Source: Halopiger xanaduensis SH-6
Lineage (GTDB): Archaea > Halobacteriota > Halobacteria > Halobacteriales > Natrialbaceae
DNA: 64,000 nucleotides
Direction of reading: 5' to 3'
NCBI RefSeq assembly: GCF_000217715.1
Contig: NC_015666.1
Span: 322,270 to 386,269, forward strand
Part shown: positions 34,130 to 42,678 of the stretch, one piece after another
How the letters are laid out: each line of letters starts with the position of its first letter
How positions within the stretch are numbered: the stretch's first letter is position 1
Made by a program: the position numbers and the translations under genes
Notes under the pieces: model-generated
The model's database searches: none
The model's input: only the letters and a program-made list of their open reading frames with translations
What the model was told of the DNA's origin: nothing

Positions 34130-35464
34130 GTGCGCGTAGTCATCGTCGGTGCCGGCGAAGTCGGTCGCGCGATCGCCGCCAATCTGGATGACTCGCACGA
34201 CGTCGTCATCGTCGATCGGGACGGCGACGTCGTCGAGGAGCTCACGTACTCGCTGGACGTCCTCGCGCTCGAGGGCGACGGGACCGAGCTCGAGACGCTC
34301 CGCGAGGCGGACGTCGAGCGGGCCGACCTGGTCATCGCCTGTACCGACAGCGACGAGTCGAACGTCGTCGTCTGCGGCGCGACGAAGACGGTCAGCGACG
34401 CGTTCACGATCGCACGGGTCAGGCGGCGGACGCTGCTGGAAACCTGGGAAGGGTCCCAGGGCGCGTTCGGCGTCGACTTCATGGTCTGTACCGACCTGCT
34501 GACGGCTCAGACGATCTTCCGCATCTCGGGCCTTCCGTCGTCGCAGGACGTCGACACGTTCGTCGGCGGCCTCGTCCGGATGGCGGAGTTCGAGATCGAC
34601 GCCGATAGCCCGATCGTCGATACGACCGTCGAGGAGGCCGACTGTTACGACTCCCTGACGTTCGCGGCCATCTTCCGCGACGACGACATGATCGTCGCCC
34701 GCGGGGACGCCGTGTTGCGAGCCGGCGATCGGGTCGTCGTCATCGGCAGCGCCGACTCCGTCAGCGACTTCGCGCAGGACGTCGTCCCGGTCGCGAGCGA
34801 CGACGCCGACGAAGTCGTCATCGTCGGCGCCAGCGAGATCGGCTTCCAGGCCGCCCGCGAGTTCGAGGACCACGGCTACCGACCGCGCCTGATCGAGCGG
34901 GATCACGACCGTGCTCGCGAGGTTGCCGAGGCCCTTCCGGACACGCTGGTGATGGAAAGCGACGCGACCGACGCCGACTTCCTCGCGCGCGAGCACGTCG
35001 ACGAGGCCGACGTCGTCATCGCCGCGCTCGACGGCGACGAGAAGAACCTGCTCGTCTCGCTGCTGGCCAAGCGTCTCGGCGTCGACCGCACCGTCGCCGT
35101 CATCGAGAACTTGGAGTACGCGGAGCTGTTCGAGACGGTCGGCGTCGACGTCGCGATCAATCCGCGCGAGGAGACCGCCGAGGAGATCGTCCGCTTCACG
35201 CGGGCCGGCCGCACCGAGAAGGTCGCGATGTTGGAACACGACCGCGCGGAGGTAATCGAGTTCGAGGTCGCGCCGGACAGCGTCCTCGCGGGCGAGACGA
35301 TCGTCGACGCGACGACGCACCTCCCGGACCGCGTCGTCATCGGCGCGATCTCCCGGGCTGGCGAACTCGTGACGCCCCGCGGCGGAACGGTCATCGAACC
35401 GGGCGATCACGTCGTCGTCTTCGTCGACGCGGCGGTGCTCGACGAGGTCGTCGAGGCGATCTGA
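34130..35464 (+). CDS. trkA: Trk potassium uptake regulatory subunit TrkA
   Basis: I chose the GTG at 34130 (444 residues) because GGAGGG at 34118-34123 is a near-perfect ribosome-binding site 6 bp before it and the product then begins MRVVIVGAGEVGRAIAANL. The ATG at 34106 lies upstream of that site. The protein has two RCK_N domains with NAD-binding GxGxxG-type starts (VGAGEVG and VGASEIG, the second with Ser) and two RCK_C domains. It gates TrkH. Its stop is 1 bp before the second trkH, so they form one operon. Confidence 0.94.
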   Translation: MRVVIVGAGEVGRAIAANLDDSHDVVIVDRDGDVVEELTYSLDVLALEGDGTELETLREADVERADLVIACTDSDESNVVVCGATKTVSDAFTIARVRRRTLLETWEGSQGAFGVDFMVCTDLLTAQTIFRISGLPSSQDVDTFVGGLVRMAEFEIDADSPIVDTTVEEADCYDSLTFAAIFRDDDMIVARGDAVLRAGDRVVVIGSADSVSDFAQDVVPVASDDADEVVIVGASEIGFQAAREFEDHGYRPRLIERDHDRAREVAEALPDTLVMESDATDADFLAREHVDEADVVIAALDGDEKNLLVSLLAKRLGVDRTVAVIENLEYAELFETVGVDVAINPREETAEEIVRFTRAGRTEKVAMLEHDRAEVIEFEVAPDSVLAGETIVDATTHLPDRVVIGAISRAGELVTPRGGTVIEPGDHVVVFVDAAVLDEVVEAI

Positions 35465-35465
35465 G

Positions 35466-37010
35466 ATGCGATACACCCTGCGAGTCGACTGGCGGTCCGG
35501 GCTGAGCCTCGTCGGTACCATCCTCGCCTTTCTCTCGCTCGCGTACGTCGTACCGATCGTCACCGCCCTGCTGTACGGCGGCGACGACCTCTGGTTGTTC
35601 GTCGTCACGATGGCGGCGACCGCCGGCTTCGGCCTCGCGCTGCGCCGACTCGAGCCCGAGCCGGATCCGGGCGCCCGCGAGGCGTTCATGGTCGTCGCGC
35701 TCACGTGGCTGTTCGCGGCGGTGTTCGGCGCCGTCCCGTTCGTCCTCGCGGGCAACGGGACCGTCGCCCATCCGGTCAACGCCCTCTTCGAGAGCATGAG
35801 CGGGTTCACGACGACCGGAGCGACCGTCATGGGCGATATCTCCTTCGAGACCCACTCCCGGGCAATGTTGATGTGGCGCCAGCTGACCCAGTGGGTCGGC
35901 GGCATGGGGATCATCGTCCTCGCGGTCGCGATCCTCTCGCAGATGGCCGTCGGCGGCGCCCAGCTGATGGAGGCCGAGACGCCCGGGCCGGGGGTCTCGA
36001 AGCTCACACCACACATCGCCGAGACCGCCCGGGTTCTGTGGATCGCCTACGTCGGGTTCACCGTCCTCTACATCACCTTGCTGTACGCGGCGCACCTGGC
36101 CGGCTACGCGCCGAGCATGGACGCGTACAACGCCGTCGCCCACGGACTCACGACGCTGCCGACCGGCGGCTTCTCGCCGGAAGCCAGGAGTATCGAGGCG
36201 TTCTCGCCGGTCGTGCAGTGGCTCGTGGTCCCGTTCATGTTCATCGCCGGGGTCAACTTCGTGCTCTGGTGGCACGTCGTCTCGGGCGATCCGCGAACGA
36301 TGCTCCGGGACAACGAGTTCCGGCTCTATCTCGGCGCCGTCACCGTCCTCTCGATCGTCGGCACGGCCATGCTCTTCTATTCGACGCTCGAGGGGCCGGA
36401 CGGGCAGATCGGCGGGAACCTCGAGCGGTCGGCCCGCTACGCGACGTTCCAGATCGCGTCGCTGGTCAACTCGACGGGGTACGCAAATATCGACTTCGCC
36501 CAGTGGAACGGTCCGACGAAGGGACTGCTCCTGTTCGCGATGTTCATCGGCGGCTCGACGGGGTCGACCGGCGGCGGGATCAAGGTCCTCCGGTGGCTGG
36601 TGATCCTGAAGACGTTCCGCCGAGAGATCTTCACGACGATCCACCCGGAGGCCGTCCGCCCCGTGCGGATGAACGGACGGATTCTCGACGAGGACGCGGT
36701 TCGCGGAATCTACTCCTTCTCCCTGTTGTTCCTCGTGCTCTTCTTCGTCGGCATCGCGCTCCTCGCGGTGGACGCCGCTCGCGTTGGCCTGTACGCCGAC
36801 CCCGACTTCGAGGTGATCGACATCGTGGGCGCGTCGATCGCGACGCTTGGCAACATCGGCCCAGGACTCGGAACCGTTACCGGGCCGATGGGCGGCTACA
36901 ACGATTTCCCGCTCTCCTCGAAGGGGCTGATGATCGTCTACATGTGGATCGGCCGCCTCGAGATCTTCCCGGTGCTCGTGTTGCTGACGCGGGCGTACTG
37001 GCAGAGCTAG
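35466..37010 (+). CDS. trkH: TrkH-family potassium uptake protein (second copy)
   Basis: The 514-residue protein has the same layout as the other TrkH in the region: MRYTLRVDWRSGLSLVGTI start, and filter loops ESMSGFTTTGATVMGD, HGLTTLPTGGFSPEARS, LVNSTGYANIDF and TLGNIGPGLGTVTGPMGG. It is co-transcribed with trkA. Both TrkH proteins could use the single TrkA between them. The two copies differ clearly, so they are old paralogues, perhaps with different affinity. Confidence 0.94.
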   Translation: MRYTLRVDWRSGLSLVGTILAFLSLAYVVPIVTALLYGGDDLWLFVVTMAATAGFGLALRRLEPEPDPGAREAFMVVALTWLFAAVFGAVPFVLAGNGTVAHPVNALFESMSGFTTTGATVMGDISFETHSRAMLMWRQLTQWVGGMGIIVLAVAILSQMAVGGAQLMEAETPGPGVSKLTPHIAETARVLWIAYVGFTVLYITLLYAAHLAGYAPSMDAYNAVAHGLTTLPTGGFSPEARSIEAFSPVVQWLVVPFMFIAGVNFVLWWHVVSGDPRTMLRDNEFRLYLGAVTVLSIVGTAMLFYSTLEGPDGQIGGNLERSARYATFQIASLVNSTGYANIDFAQWNGPTKGLLLFAMFIGGSTGSTGGGIKVLRWLVILKTFRREIFTTIHPEAVRPVRMNGRILDEDAVRGIYSFSLLFLVLFFVGIALLAVDAARVGLYADPDFEVIDIVGASIATLGNIGPGLGTVTGPMGGYNDFPLSSKGLMIVYMWIGRLEIFPVLVLLTRAYWQS

Positions 37011-37034
37011 GGATTGTGGCGTCGCTGACGCCGA

Positions 37035-37472
37035 CTATTCAGCGATCTCGAGCACTTCCACGAGATTGTCCTCGGGATCTCGCAGGAACAGAATCGAGTT
37101 CCCCGTCGCGGTCGTCTGCGGTTCGCTGAGTGTCTCGACATCGTCCGGCAGGTCGGCGTAGAACGACTCGAGGTCCGCGACCGTGAAACCGAGATGCTTC
37201 GCTCCCGGCTGATTGAGTCCGGCGTCCGGCGACGCTCGAGCCTGGGGCTCGTACTCGACGATCTCGACGCGGATGCCGTCCGCCTCGAGGTGGACGAAGT
37301 TCGCGGCGGCGTCGTCGACGCCGACGGCCGTCGAAAAGGCTTCGCCGTCGACCTGGAACCGATCGGCGACGTCGAAGCCGAGGACGTCGCGGTAAAAGGG
37401 CAGGACGGCCTCGAGGTCCTCGACGGTGATTCCGACGTGGTGGGACTGCAGGTCGTGTGCGTTCGCGGTCAT
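37035..37472 (-). CDS. VOC-family protein (glyoxalase I-like)
   Basis: I chose the ATG at 37472 (145 residues). The protein has paired beta-alpha-beta units of the vicinal oxygen chelate fold: HHVGITVEDLEAVLPFYRDV with LGFDVADRF, and KHLGFTVADLESFYADLPDD with FLRDPEDNLVEVLEI. The metal ligands expected from the fold (His12/13, Glu in VEIVEYEP, His in KHLGF, Glu in LVEVLE) are present. It may detoxify methylglyoxal-thiol adducts. That role is suggested by the methylglyoxal synthase gene next to it in the divergent direction, but methylmalonyl-CoA epimerase-like activity is possible. Confidence 0.8.
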   Translation of the reverse strand: MTANAHDLQSHHVGITVEDLEAVLPFYRDVLGFDVADRFQVDGEAFSTAVGVDDAAANFVHLEADGIRVEIVEYEPQARASPDAGLNQPGAKHLGFTVADLESFYADLPDDVETLSEPQTTATGNSILFLRDPEDNLVEVLEIAE

Positions 37473-37654
37473 CGTCTCCGATACTCGCGCCGGAGGAACA
37501 GTAAATCGTTCCGTCTCCGCTCGCGGTTGCCGGTTGTAGGGGGAAGCGGTCTGCGGGTGGGGGAGGGCGACGGTGCCGAGCCGAGGTGCCGAAGCCGAGT
37601 ACGGCGACGCCGCGAGTCGCCTACGCTTATTTTCCCGGCACCCGTCCGTCCGGT

Positions 37655-38023
37655 ATGACCCGCGTTGCACTCATTGCACACGACGAGAAGAAGCCGGACC
37701 TGATCGAGTTCGCGCAGAACCACGAGGAGCAACTGCGCGAGTACGAACTGATCGCGACCGGAACGACCGGCAAACGCCTCATGGAGGCGACCGACCTCGA
37801 GATCGAACGCAAGGAGTCGGGCCCGCTGGGCGGCGACATGATGATCGGCGCGGAGGTCGCGGAGGAGAAGCTCGACGGCGTCGTCTTCCTACGGGATCCG
37901 CTGCGCGCCCAGCCCCACGAGCCGGATATCTCCGCACTCTTGCGGATCTGCGACGTCCGCGATACCGCGCTGGCGACGAACCTCGCGTCCGCGGAGTTTC
38001 TCATCGAGGGGCTGGCCGACTAA
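37655..38023 (+). CDS. mgsA: Methylglyoxal synthase
   Basis: The 122-residue protein converts dihydroxyacetone phosphate to methylglyoxal and phosphate. The family motifs are all present: IAHDEKKPDL (His9, Asp10), TGTTGKRL (35-42, phosphate binding), SGPLGGDMM (Asp61), DPLRAQPHEPD (Asp81, His88, Asp91) and ALLRICD. A TATA-like GCTTATTTT about 25 bp before the ATG at 37655 suggests a leaderless mRNA. It lies between the VOC gene and the KhtT/antiporter pair, which suggests a stress-related module. Confidence 0.95.
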   Translation: MTRVALIAHDEKKPDLIEFAQNHEEQLREYELIATGTTGKRLMEATDLEIERKESGPLGGDMMIGAEVAEEKLDGVVFLRDPLRAQPHEPDISALLRICDVRDTALATNLASAEFLIEGLAD

Positions 38024-38104
38024 TCGAGCCACGGGCGCCCAGTTCTCGGTCACCGCGTGCGGTTCAACACCGTCTTTATTATCGCTGCACCCCCTCGTTG
38101 ACGT

Positions 38105-38593
38105 ATGACCATCTACGAGAGCGACCTCCCCGGCGTCGGGAAGAAGTTCGAGGTCGAACTCGAGAACGACGAACGACTCGTCATCGTCACGCACAACACG
38201 GGGAAGCGGGAGGTGTACCTGAAGGAGAATCCGGACGCCGACGGCGACAAACTGTTCGAGGTGTCGGACCGGCTCGCACGCAAGGTCGGGACGATTCTGG
38301 AGGGCGCGTACTTCCAGCCGGTGCAGGCCGAGGCCGTGGAGACGATGCTCTCGGACGATACCTTCCTCGAGTGGTTCAACGTCACCGACACGGCCGAGAT
38401 CGCCGGCCAGACCCTCGAAGAAGCGGCGATACGGGAGCGAACGGGCGTTTCCGTCATCGCGATCCAGCGCGGCGACGACCTGATCTCGCCGCCGACGCCG
38501 GAGACGGTTCTCGAGGTCGGCGACACCCTCGTCGTCGTCGGTGAGCGGGAGGAGTGCGCCGAGTTCGAAACCCTGCTGGGTGACGAGATTTAA
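38105..38593 (+). CDS. KhtT-like regulatory subunit of a K+/H+ antiporter
   Basis: The 162-residue protein has an N-terminal domain of about 70 residues found in KhtT/AmhM-type antiporter subunits (IYESDLPGVGKKFEVELEND) and a C-terminal RCK_C domain (AEIAGQTLEEAAIRERTGVS ... GDTLVVVGEREECAEFETLL). It should bind a nucleotide or ion signal and gate the antiporter encoded 42 bp downstream. TTTATTATC at 38075 is a TATA element about 25 bp before the ATG, so the pair has its own leaderless promoter. Confidence 0.88.
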   Translation: MTIYESDLPGVGKKFEVELENDERLVIVTHNTGKREVYLKENPDADGDKLFEVSDRLARKVGTILEGAYFQPVQAEAVETMLSDDTFLEWFNVTDTAEIAGQTLEEAAIRERTGVSVIAIQRGDDLISPPTPETVLEVGDTLVVVGEREECAEFETLLGDEI

Positions 38594-38634
38594 CCGACCG
38601 ATGTTCGCATTCGTTCCGCCGGAGGTGACCGCGA

Positions 38635-39918
38635 GTGGCAACTGCTGAATCGACCGCGCTGATCGACGTCGGCGTCCTCTTCGTGGCCGTCGCCGTCGCC
38701 GGTTACCTCGCGAACCGAATCAACCAGTCGGTGATCCCGTTTTACATCCTCGTCGGCATGCTGCTCGGCGAGCACGTCCTCGGCACCGTCGACTTCCCGG
38801 CCCTGCTCGGAATGGACCTCGTGCCCCACGGGTCGGACCTCGCGCTCGTCGAGACCGACTTCATCTACGTCGGTCACGAGATCGGGATCGTCCTGCTGCT
38901 GTTCTTCCTCGGCCTCGAGTTCAACCTGGGCCGGCTCCTCGCCTCGAAGGAGCGCATCGGGAAAGCGGGGACGGTCGACCTCGCGATCAACTTCGGCGTC
39001 GGGCTGGTGCTCGGCTACGCGCTGTTCGGCGCGTTCCTGCCGGCCTTCCTCACCGCCGGAATCGTCTATATCTCCTCGTCGGCGATCATCACGAAGTCGC
39101 TGCTCGATCTGGGCTGGATCGCCAACGACGAGTCCGACGCGATGCTCGGAACGCTGGTCTTCGAGGACCTCTTTATCGCCGTCTACCTGTCCGTCGCGAC
39201 CGCGCTGGTGCTCGGCAGCGGAGACGTCGGCGCGGCGCTCGGACAGATCGGGATCGCCGTCGGCTTCATCCTCGCGCTCCTCCTGCTGGTCTACCTGGGC
39301 ACCGAGTGGTTCCAGCGCGGTCTGGACACCGACTCCCACGAGTTCGTCGTGCTCCGGGCGCTCGGCGTCACGCTGCTGATCGCGGGCGCCGCGCTCTCGC
39401 TCGGGGTCAGCGAGGCCGTCGCCGCCTTCTTCGTCGGCATGGCCTTCTCCTCGACCGACCACGTCCACGACTTAGAGAACCTGCTCGAGCCGCTGCGGGA
39501 CGCCTTCGCGGCGATCTTCTTCTTCTGGATCGGGCTCGTTACCGATCCGTCGCTGTTCCTCGGCGTCGCGGGGCTCATCGCGGTCGCGGTGATCGCGACG
39601 ACGCCGACGAAACTGGTCAGCGGCTACCTCGGCGGTCGGATCTACGACTTAAGCGAGCGCCGGTCGGTCCGCGTCGGCCTCGGGATGTCAACCCGCGGCG
39701 AGTTCTCGCTGATCATCGCGAGTCTGGCGCTCCAGGGGGCCGGCACCGGCCTCGCGGAGGGCGTCGCCGCGGACATCTACGCGTTCGCCGTCGGCTACGT
39801 CTTGGTCATGAGCGTCCTCGGCACCTCGCTCATGCAGTACGCCGACCGGATCGAATCCGTCGTCGTGCCGCGACTCGAGGCCCGCGCCGGGACGCAGGCA
39901 CAAACGGGCGGCGACTGA
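38635..39918 (+). CDS. CPA2-family monovalent cation/H+ antiporter (KhtU/KefB-like)
   Basis: The GTG at 38635 gives 427 residues. About 12 hydrophobic segments fit the CPA2 fold (IPFYILVGMLLGEHVL, GIVLLLFFLGLEFNLGRLL, GTLVFEDLFIAVYLSVATAL with the conserved ED pair of the ion site). There is no C-terminal RCK domain, as expected when the regulatory part is a separate KhtT-like protein. It should exchange K+ (or Na+) for H+ across the cell membrane. The start codon choice is supported by the closely spaced KhtT gene. Confidence 0.9.
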   Translation: MATAESTALIDVGVLFVAVAVAGYLANRINQSVIPFYILVGMLLGEHVLGTVDFPALLGMDLVPHGSDLALVETDFIYVGHEIGIVLLLFFLGLEFNLGRLLASKERIGKAGTVDLAINFGVGLVLGYALFGAFLPAFLTAGIVYISSSAIITKSLLDLGWIANDESDAMLGTLVFEDLFIAVYLSVATALVLGSGDVGAALGQIGIAVGFILALLLLVYLGTEWFQRGLDTDSHEFVVLRALGVTLLIAGAALSLGVSEAVAAFFVGMAFSSTDHVHDLENLLEPLRDAFAAIFFFWIGLVTDPSLFLGVAGLIAVAVIATTPTKLVSGYLGGRIYDLSERRSVRVGLGMSTRGEFSLIIASLALQGAGTGLAEGVAADIYAFAVGYVLVMSVLGTSLMQYADRIESVVVPRLEARAGTQAQTGGD

Positions 39919-40047
39919 CGGCCGCGCCGGGTCCGGTTCGGGGTCGAAATCGTGGTTGTGGTTGTGGCCGTGGTCGTGGTCGCCCTCTCCTGACGCTCGA
40001 GCCGAAGGGATACCTTGAACCCGCTCGAGGCCGCCATACCTGCTACG

Positions 40048-40707
40048 ATGCCACAGGCGGTCGTCTTCGACCTCGACTACACGCTCGCGGTACCGACCCG
40101 GGACCGGGAGACCATTCTACAGGACGCCGTCGACGCCGTCGGCGCCCCGTCGCTCTCGCGCGAGGACTACCTCGAGGTCCACGGCCGGCACCTCACGCGG
40201 GAGTCGCGCGAGCCGATCTTCGCGGACCTGCTGGCCGACCGCGAGAGCGACGCCGATCCGGCCGCCGTCGCGACGGCCTACCGCGAGACGATCGCGGACG
40301 CGCTCGAGCCGCTCCCCGGCGTCGAAGCGATGCTCGCGGACCTCCGGACCGAGTACCGCGTCGGCCTGCTCACCAACGGCCCCGTGCGCGCCCAGCGGGA
40401 CAAACTCGAGACGCTCGGTTGGGAGGACGCCTTCGACGCGGCGCTGGTCACGGGCGAACTCGAGGCCGGCAAACCCGACCCCCGCGCGTTCGAGGCGATC
40501 GCGGCGGAGTTGGACGTCGATCCGGCCGACGCGGTCTACGTCGGCGACGACGTCGACGCCGACGTCACCGGCGCGACCAACGCCGGCATGACCCCGGTGC
40601 AGGTGCTGCTCGAGGACGGCCCCGATCCGGATTCGCGGGCGGTCGCCCACGTGGAGCAGCGCGAGATCGCGACGGCGCTGCCGGCGGTGCTCGCGGACCT
40701 CGAGTGA
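40048..40707 (+). CDS. HAD-superfamily hydrolase
   Basis: I chose the ATG at 40048 (219 residues). All catalytic motifs are intact: VVFDLDYTLAVP (nucleophile and acid Asp), LLTNGP (Thr), AGKPDPRAF (Lys) and VYVGDDVDADVTGA (metal Asp residues). The cap is of the small helical type (C1), and the protein is probably a phosphatase for a small phosphorylated metabolite. It forms no evident operon: 127 bp separate it from the next gene. Confidence 0.88.
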   Translation: MPQAVVFDLDYTLAVPTRDRETILQDAVDAVGAPSLSREDYLEVHGRHLTRESREPIFADLLADRESDADPAAVATAYRETIADALEPLPGVEAMLADLRTEYRVGLLTNGPVRAQRDKLETLGWEDAFDAALVTGELEAGKPDPRAFEAIAAELDVDPADAVYVGDDVDADVTGATNAGMTPVQVLLEDGPDPDSRAVAHVEQREIATALPAVLADLE

Positions 40708-40834
40708 CCCGCATCGGCCTCTCAACATCTTTCGTCCCACAGGTAAGGGACTCGCGGAGACGGAACGCGGCGGAGCACTGTGCTACGCGAGAGGCAGGGC
40801 GAAGTTCTACGGGAGTGGACCGACTCCGTAGAGT

Positions 40835-41632
40835 ATGCCATTAAACCACATACGACGAGGGACGGGAGAGCCGCTCGTCCTCGTTCACGGCCTAGGCGGC
40901 AGTTGGCGGACGTGGTTGCCGGTCCTCGACGACCTGGCCGCCGAGCGCGAGGTGATCGCGGTCGATCTCCCCGGCCACGGCGCCACGCCGCCGTCGCCCG
41001 GCGAGACGTCGATCGAGACGCTGACCGACGCCGTCACGTCGTTTCTCGAGGCGAACGATCTCCGCGGGGTCGATATCGTTGGAAACTCGATGGGCGGACG
41101 GCTGGTCCTCGAACTCGCGCGTCGGGGGGTCGTCGGCGCGACCGTGGCGCTCGATCCCGGCGGATTCTGGACGGGCTGGGAGCGGTACTTCTTCTACGCG
41201 ACGCTCGCCCCGTCGATCCGCCTCGTCCGGTTGCTCCAGCCGGTGTTGACCCCGCTTACCGAAAGCGCCGCGGGTCGAACCCTGCTTCTGGCCCAGCTCT
41301 CGGCGCGCCCGTGGGAACTCCCGGCCGACGTCGCCCGAGAAGAGTTGCGAACGTTCGCCGACTCGCCCGTGTTCGACGAACTGCTGCGGCGGCTGGCGTT
41401 CGGCCCCGGGCAGCCGGGAACGGCCGACGCGCCGGGCCCAGTCGTGATCGGGTGGGGTCGCAAGGATCTGGTAACGCTTCCCCGGCAGGCGACGCGCGCG
41501 ACGGCTCGGTTCCCCGACGCTCGATTACACTGGTTCGAGGGGAGTGGCCACTACCCGCACTGGGACGCTCCCGCGGAGACCGTCCGACTGATCCAGGCGA
41601 GTACCGGTTCCCTCGAGCGAACCGAAATCTAA
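40835..41632 (+). CDS. Alpha/beta hydrolase
   Basis: The 265-residue protein has the nucleophile elbow GNSMGG with Ser85, a probable acid Asp211 (GWGRKDL) and His239 (GSGHYPHW), a complete catalytic triad. The oxyanion loop HGLGGSWRTW is near the N terminus. The cap (about residues 110-185) is helical. It is likely an esterase or lipase of small substrates; the substrate cannot be told from sequence. The following 27 bp separate it from the convergent gene. Confidence 0.88.
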   Translation: MPLNHIRRGTGEPLVLVHGLGGSWRTWLPVLDDLAAEREVIAVDLPGHGATPPSPGETSIETLTDAVTSFLEANDLRGVDIVGNSMGGRLVLELARRGVVGATVALDPGGFWTGWERYFFYATLAPSIRLVRLLQPVLTPLTESAAGRTLLLAQLSARPWELPADVAREELRTFADSPVFDELLRRLAFGPGQPGTADAPGPVVIGWGRKDLVTLPRQATRATARFPDARLHWFEGSGHYPHWDAPAETVRLIQASTGSLERTEI

Positions 41633-41659
41633 TCTCTCATCGGCGGGTGATGGAAACGC

Positions 41660-42091
41660 CTAGTCGGTTGTCGCGACCGATCGAACCGCTTCCTGAACCG
41701 CGTCCGTCGCTCGCTTGACCTCGGCGCCGCTCTCGACGAACACCAGCGTTCGCGGCGGGCGAGTCGCCTTCGGCCGGACGCGTAGCTCGAGGTCGCCCGC
41801 AGCCTCGGCCGCGACGTCCTGCCCCTCGGTGAACTCGAGGCGGGCACGGTCCTCCTGGACGAACACCTGCGCGAGTCGGGTCTCGTCCTCGTCGGACTCG
41901 TCGGTATCAGCTTCGGAACGCGAGCGATACAACGAGACGTCGTACGCCCGCGCCCCGTCCGCCGTCGGTTCGACGTCGCGGTCGGCGTTGGTGACGGCGA
42001 CGCGCTCGAGGCCGCCGTCCTCGCGGCCGTCGAGTTCCGAAGACAACAGCTGTGCGATCCGCGTGCCGTCGGTGATCCGATCCTCGACCAT
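41660..42091 (-). CDS. Conserved halophilic protein of unknown function
   Basis: The 143-residue acidic protein (MVEDRITDGTRIAQLLSSEL ... VFVESGAEVKRATDAVQEAV) has alternating strands and two likely helices, and no known motif. It lies 23 bp downstream of the DUF2240 gene on the same strand and may be co-transcribed with it. Acidic residues cluster at 62-72 (TDESDEDE). Confidence 0.65.
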   Translation of the reverse strand: MVEDRITDGTRIAQLLSSELDGREDGGLERVAVTNADRDVEPTADGARAYDVSLYRSRSEADTDESDEDETRLAQVFVQEDRARLEFTEGQDVAAEAAGDLELRVRPKATRPPRTLVFVESGAEVKRATDAVQEAVRSVATTD

Positions 42092-42114
42092 GCGGGTCGT
42101 CGGGCCGGCGGAGA

Positions 42115-42591
42115 CTAACGCTCTTCGGGTTCGGCTTCCGTCCCGGCCTCGACGATCGCGTCGCGGGCGATCGGCGCGATATCGTCCACGTCGAGCCCCT
42201 CGCGGCGGGCGTAGACGACCGCGGCCGCCTCGATCGTGACGCCGAGGTCGCCCTGGAGGGCGTTGATCGCGCCGACGGCCTCGTGTTTCTCCGCGCCGTC
42301 GGCGACGAGCGCGTCGAGCACCCGTTCGAACGCCGACCGCTCCTGCAGAATGTCTTCGTCGGGGACGAACTCCTCCGGGACCGTCACCTCCGACGGGTCG
42401 AATCCGGCCACGAGGTCGTCACCGTCGCGCTCGAGCAGTCCCTCGCGCGTCGCGATGTCGATCAGGCGCTTGGCCTGATCGGGCGAGAACCAGTCCCGAT
42501 CCAGCGAGAGCGCGACGACGAACTCGCCTTCCTCGAGGCGAGTGGTCCCGTTTTGGATGAAGGGTGCGGCGGCGGCGACGCGAAGACTCAT
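42115..42591 (-). CDS. DUF2240 family protein
   Basis: The 158-residue protein starts MSLRVAAAAPFIQNGTTRLE and has the N-terminal helical/winged-helix-like unit (FSPDQAKRLIDIATREGLLE) followed by FERVLDALVADGAEKHEAVG. This pattern fits DUF2240, an archaeal family of unknown function often predicted to bind nucleic acid. It lies 87 bp downstream of the RNase HI gene on the same strand. Confidence 0.8.
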   Translation of the reverse strand: MSLRVAAAAPFIQNGTTRLEEGEFVVALSLDRDWFSPDQAKRLIDIATREGLLERDGDDLVAGFDPSEVTVPEEFVPDEDILQERSAFERVLDALVADGAEKHEAVGAINALQGDLGVTIEAAAVVYARREGLDVDDIAPIARDAIVEAGTEAEPEER

Positions 42592-42678
42592 CGGAGACGA
42601 CTCTCTGCGGTGGCGGAATAACGGTGACGATTGTCGAGTGGATGCGCGCGGTGTGCGCGGTGTGTGGGGTGTGGTTCG

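Noticed and set aside
34028-36016. 662-codon minus-strand frame opposite trkA and trkH
   Set aside because: Antisense of two certain genes, with no recognisable domain.
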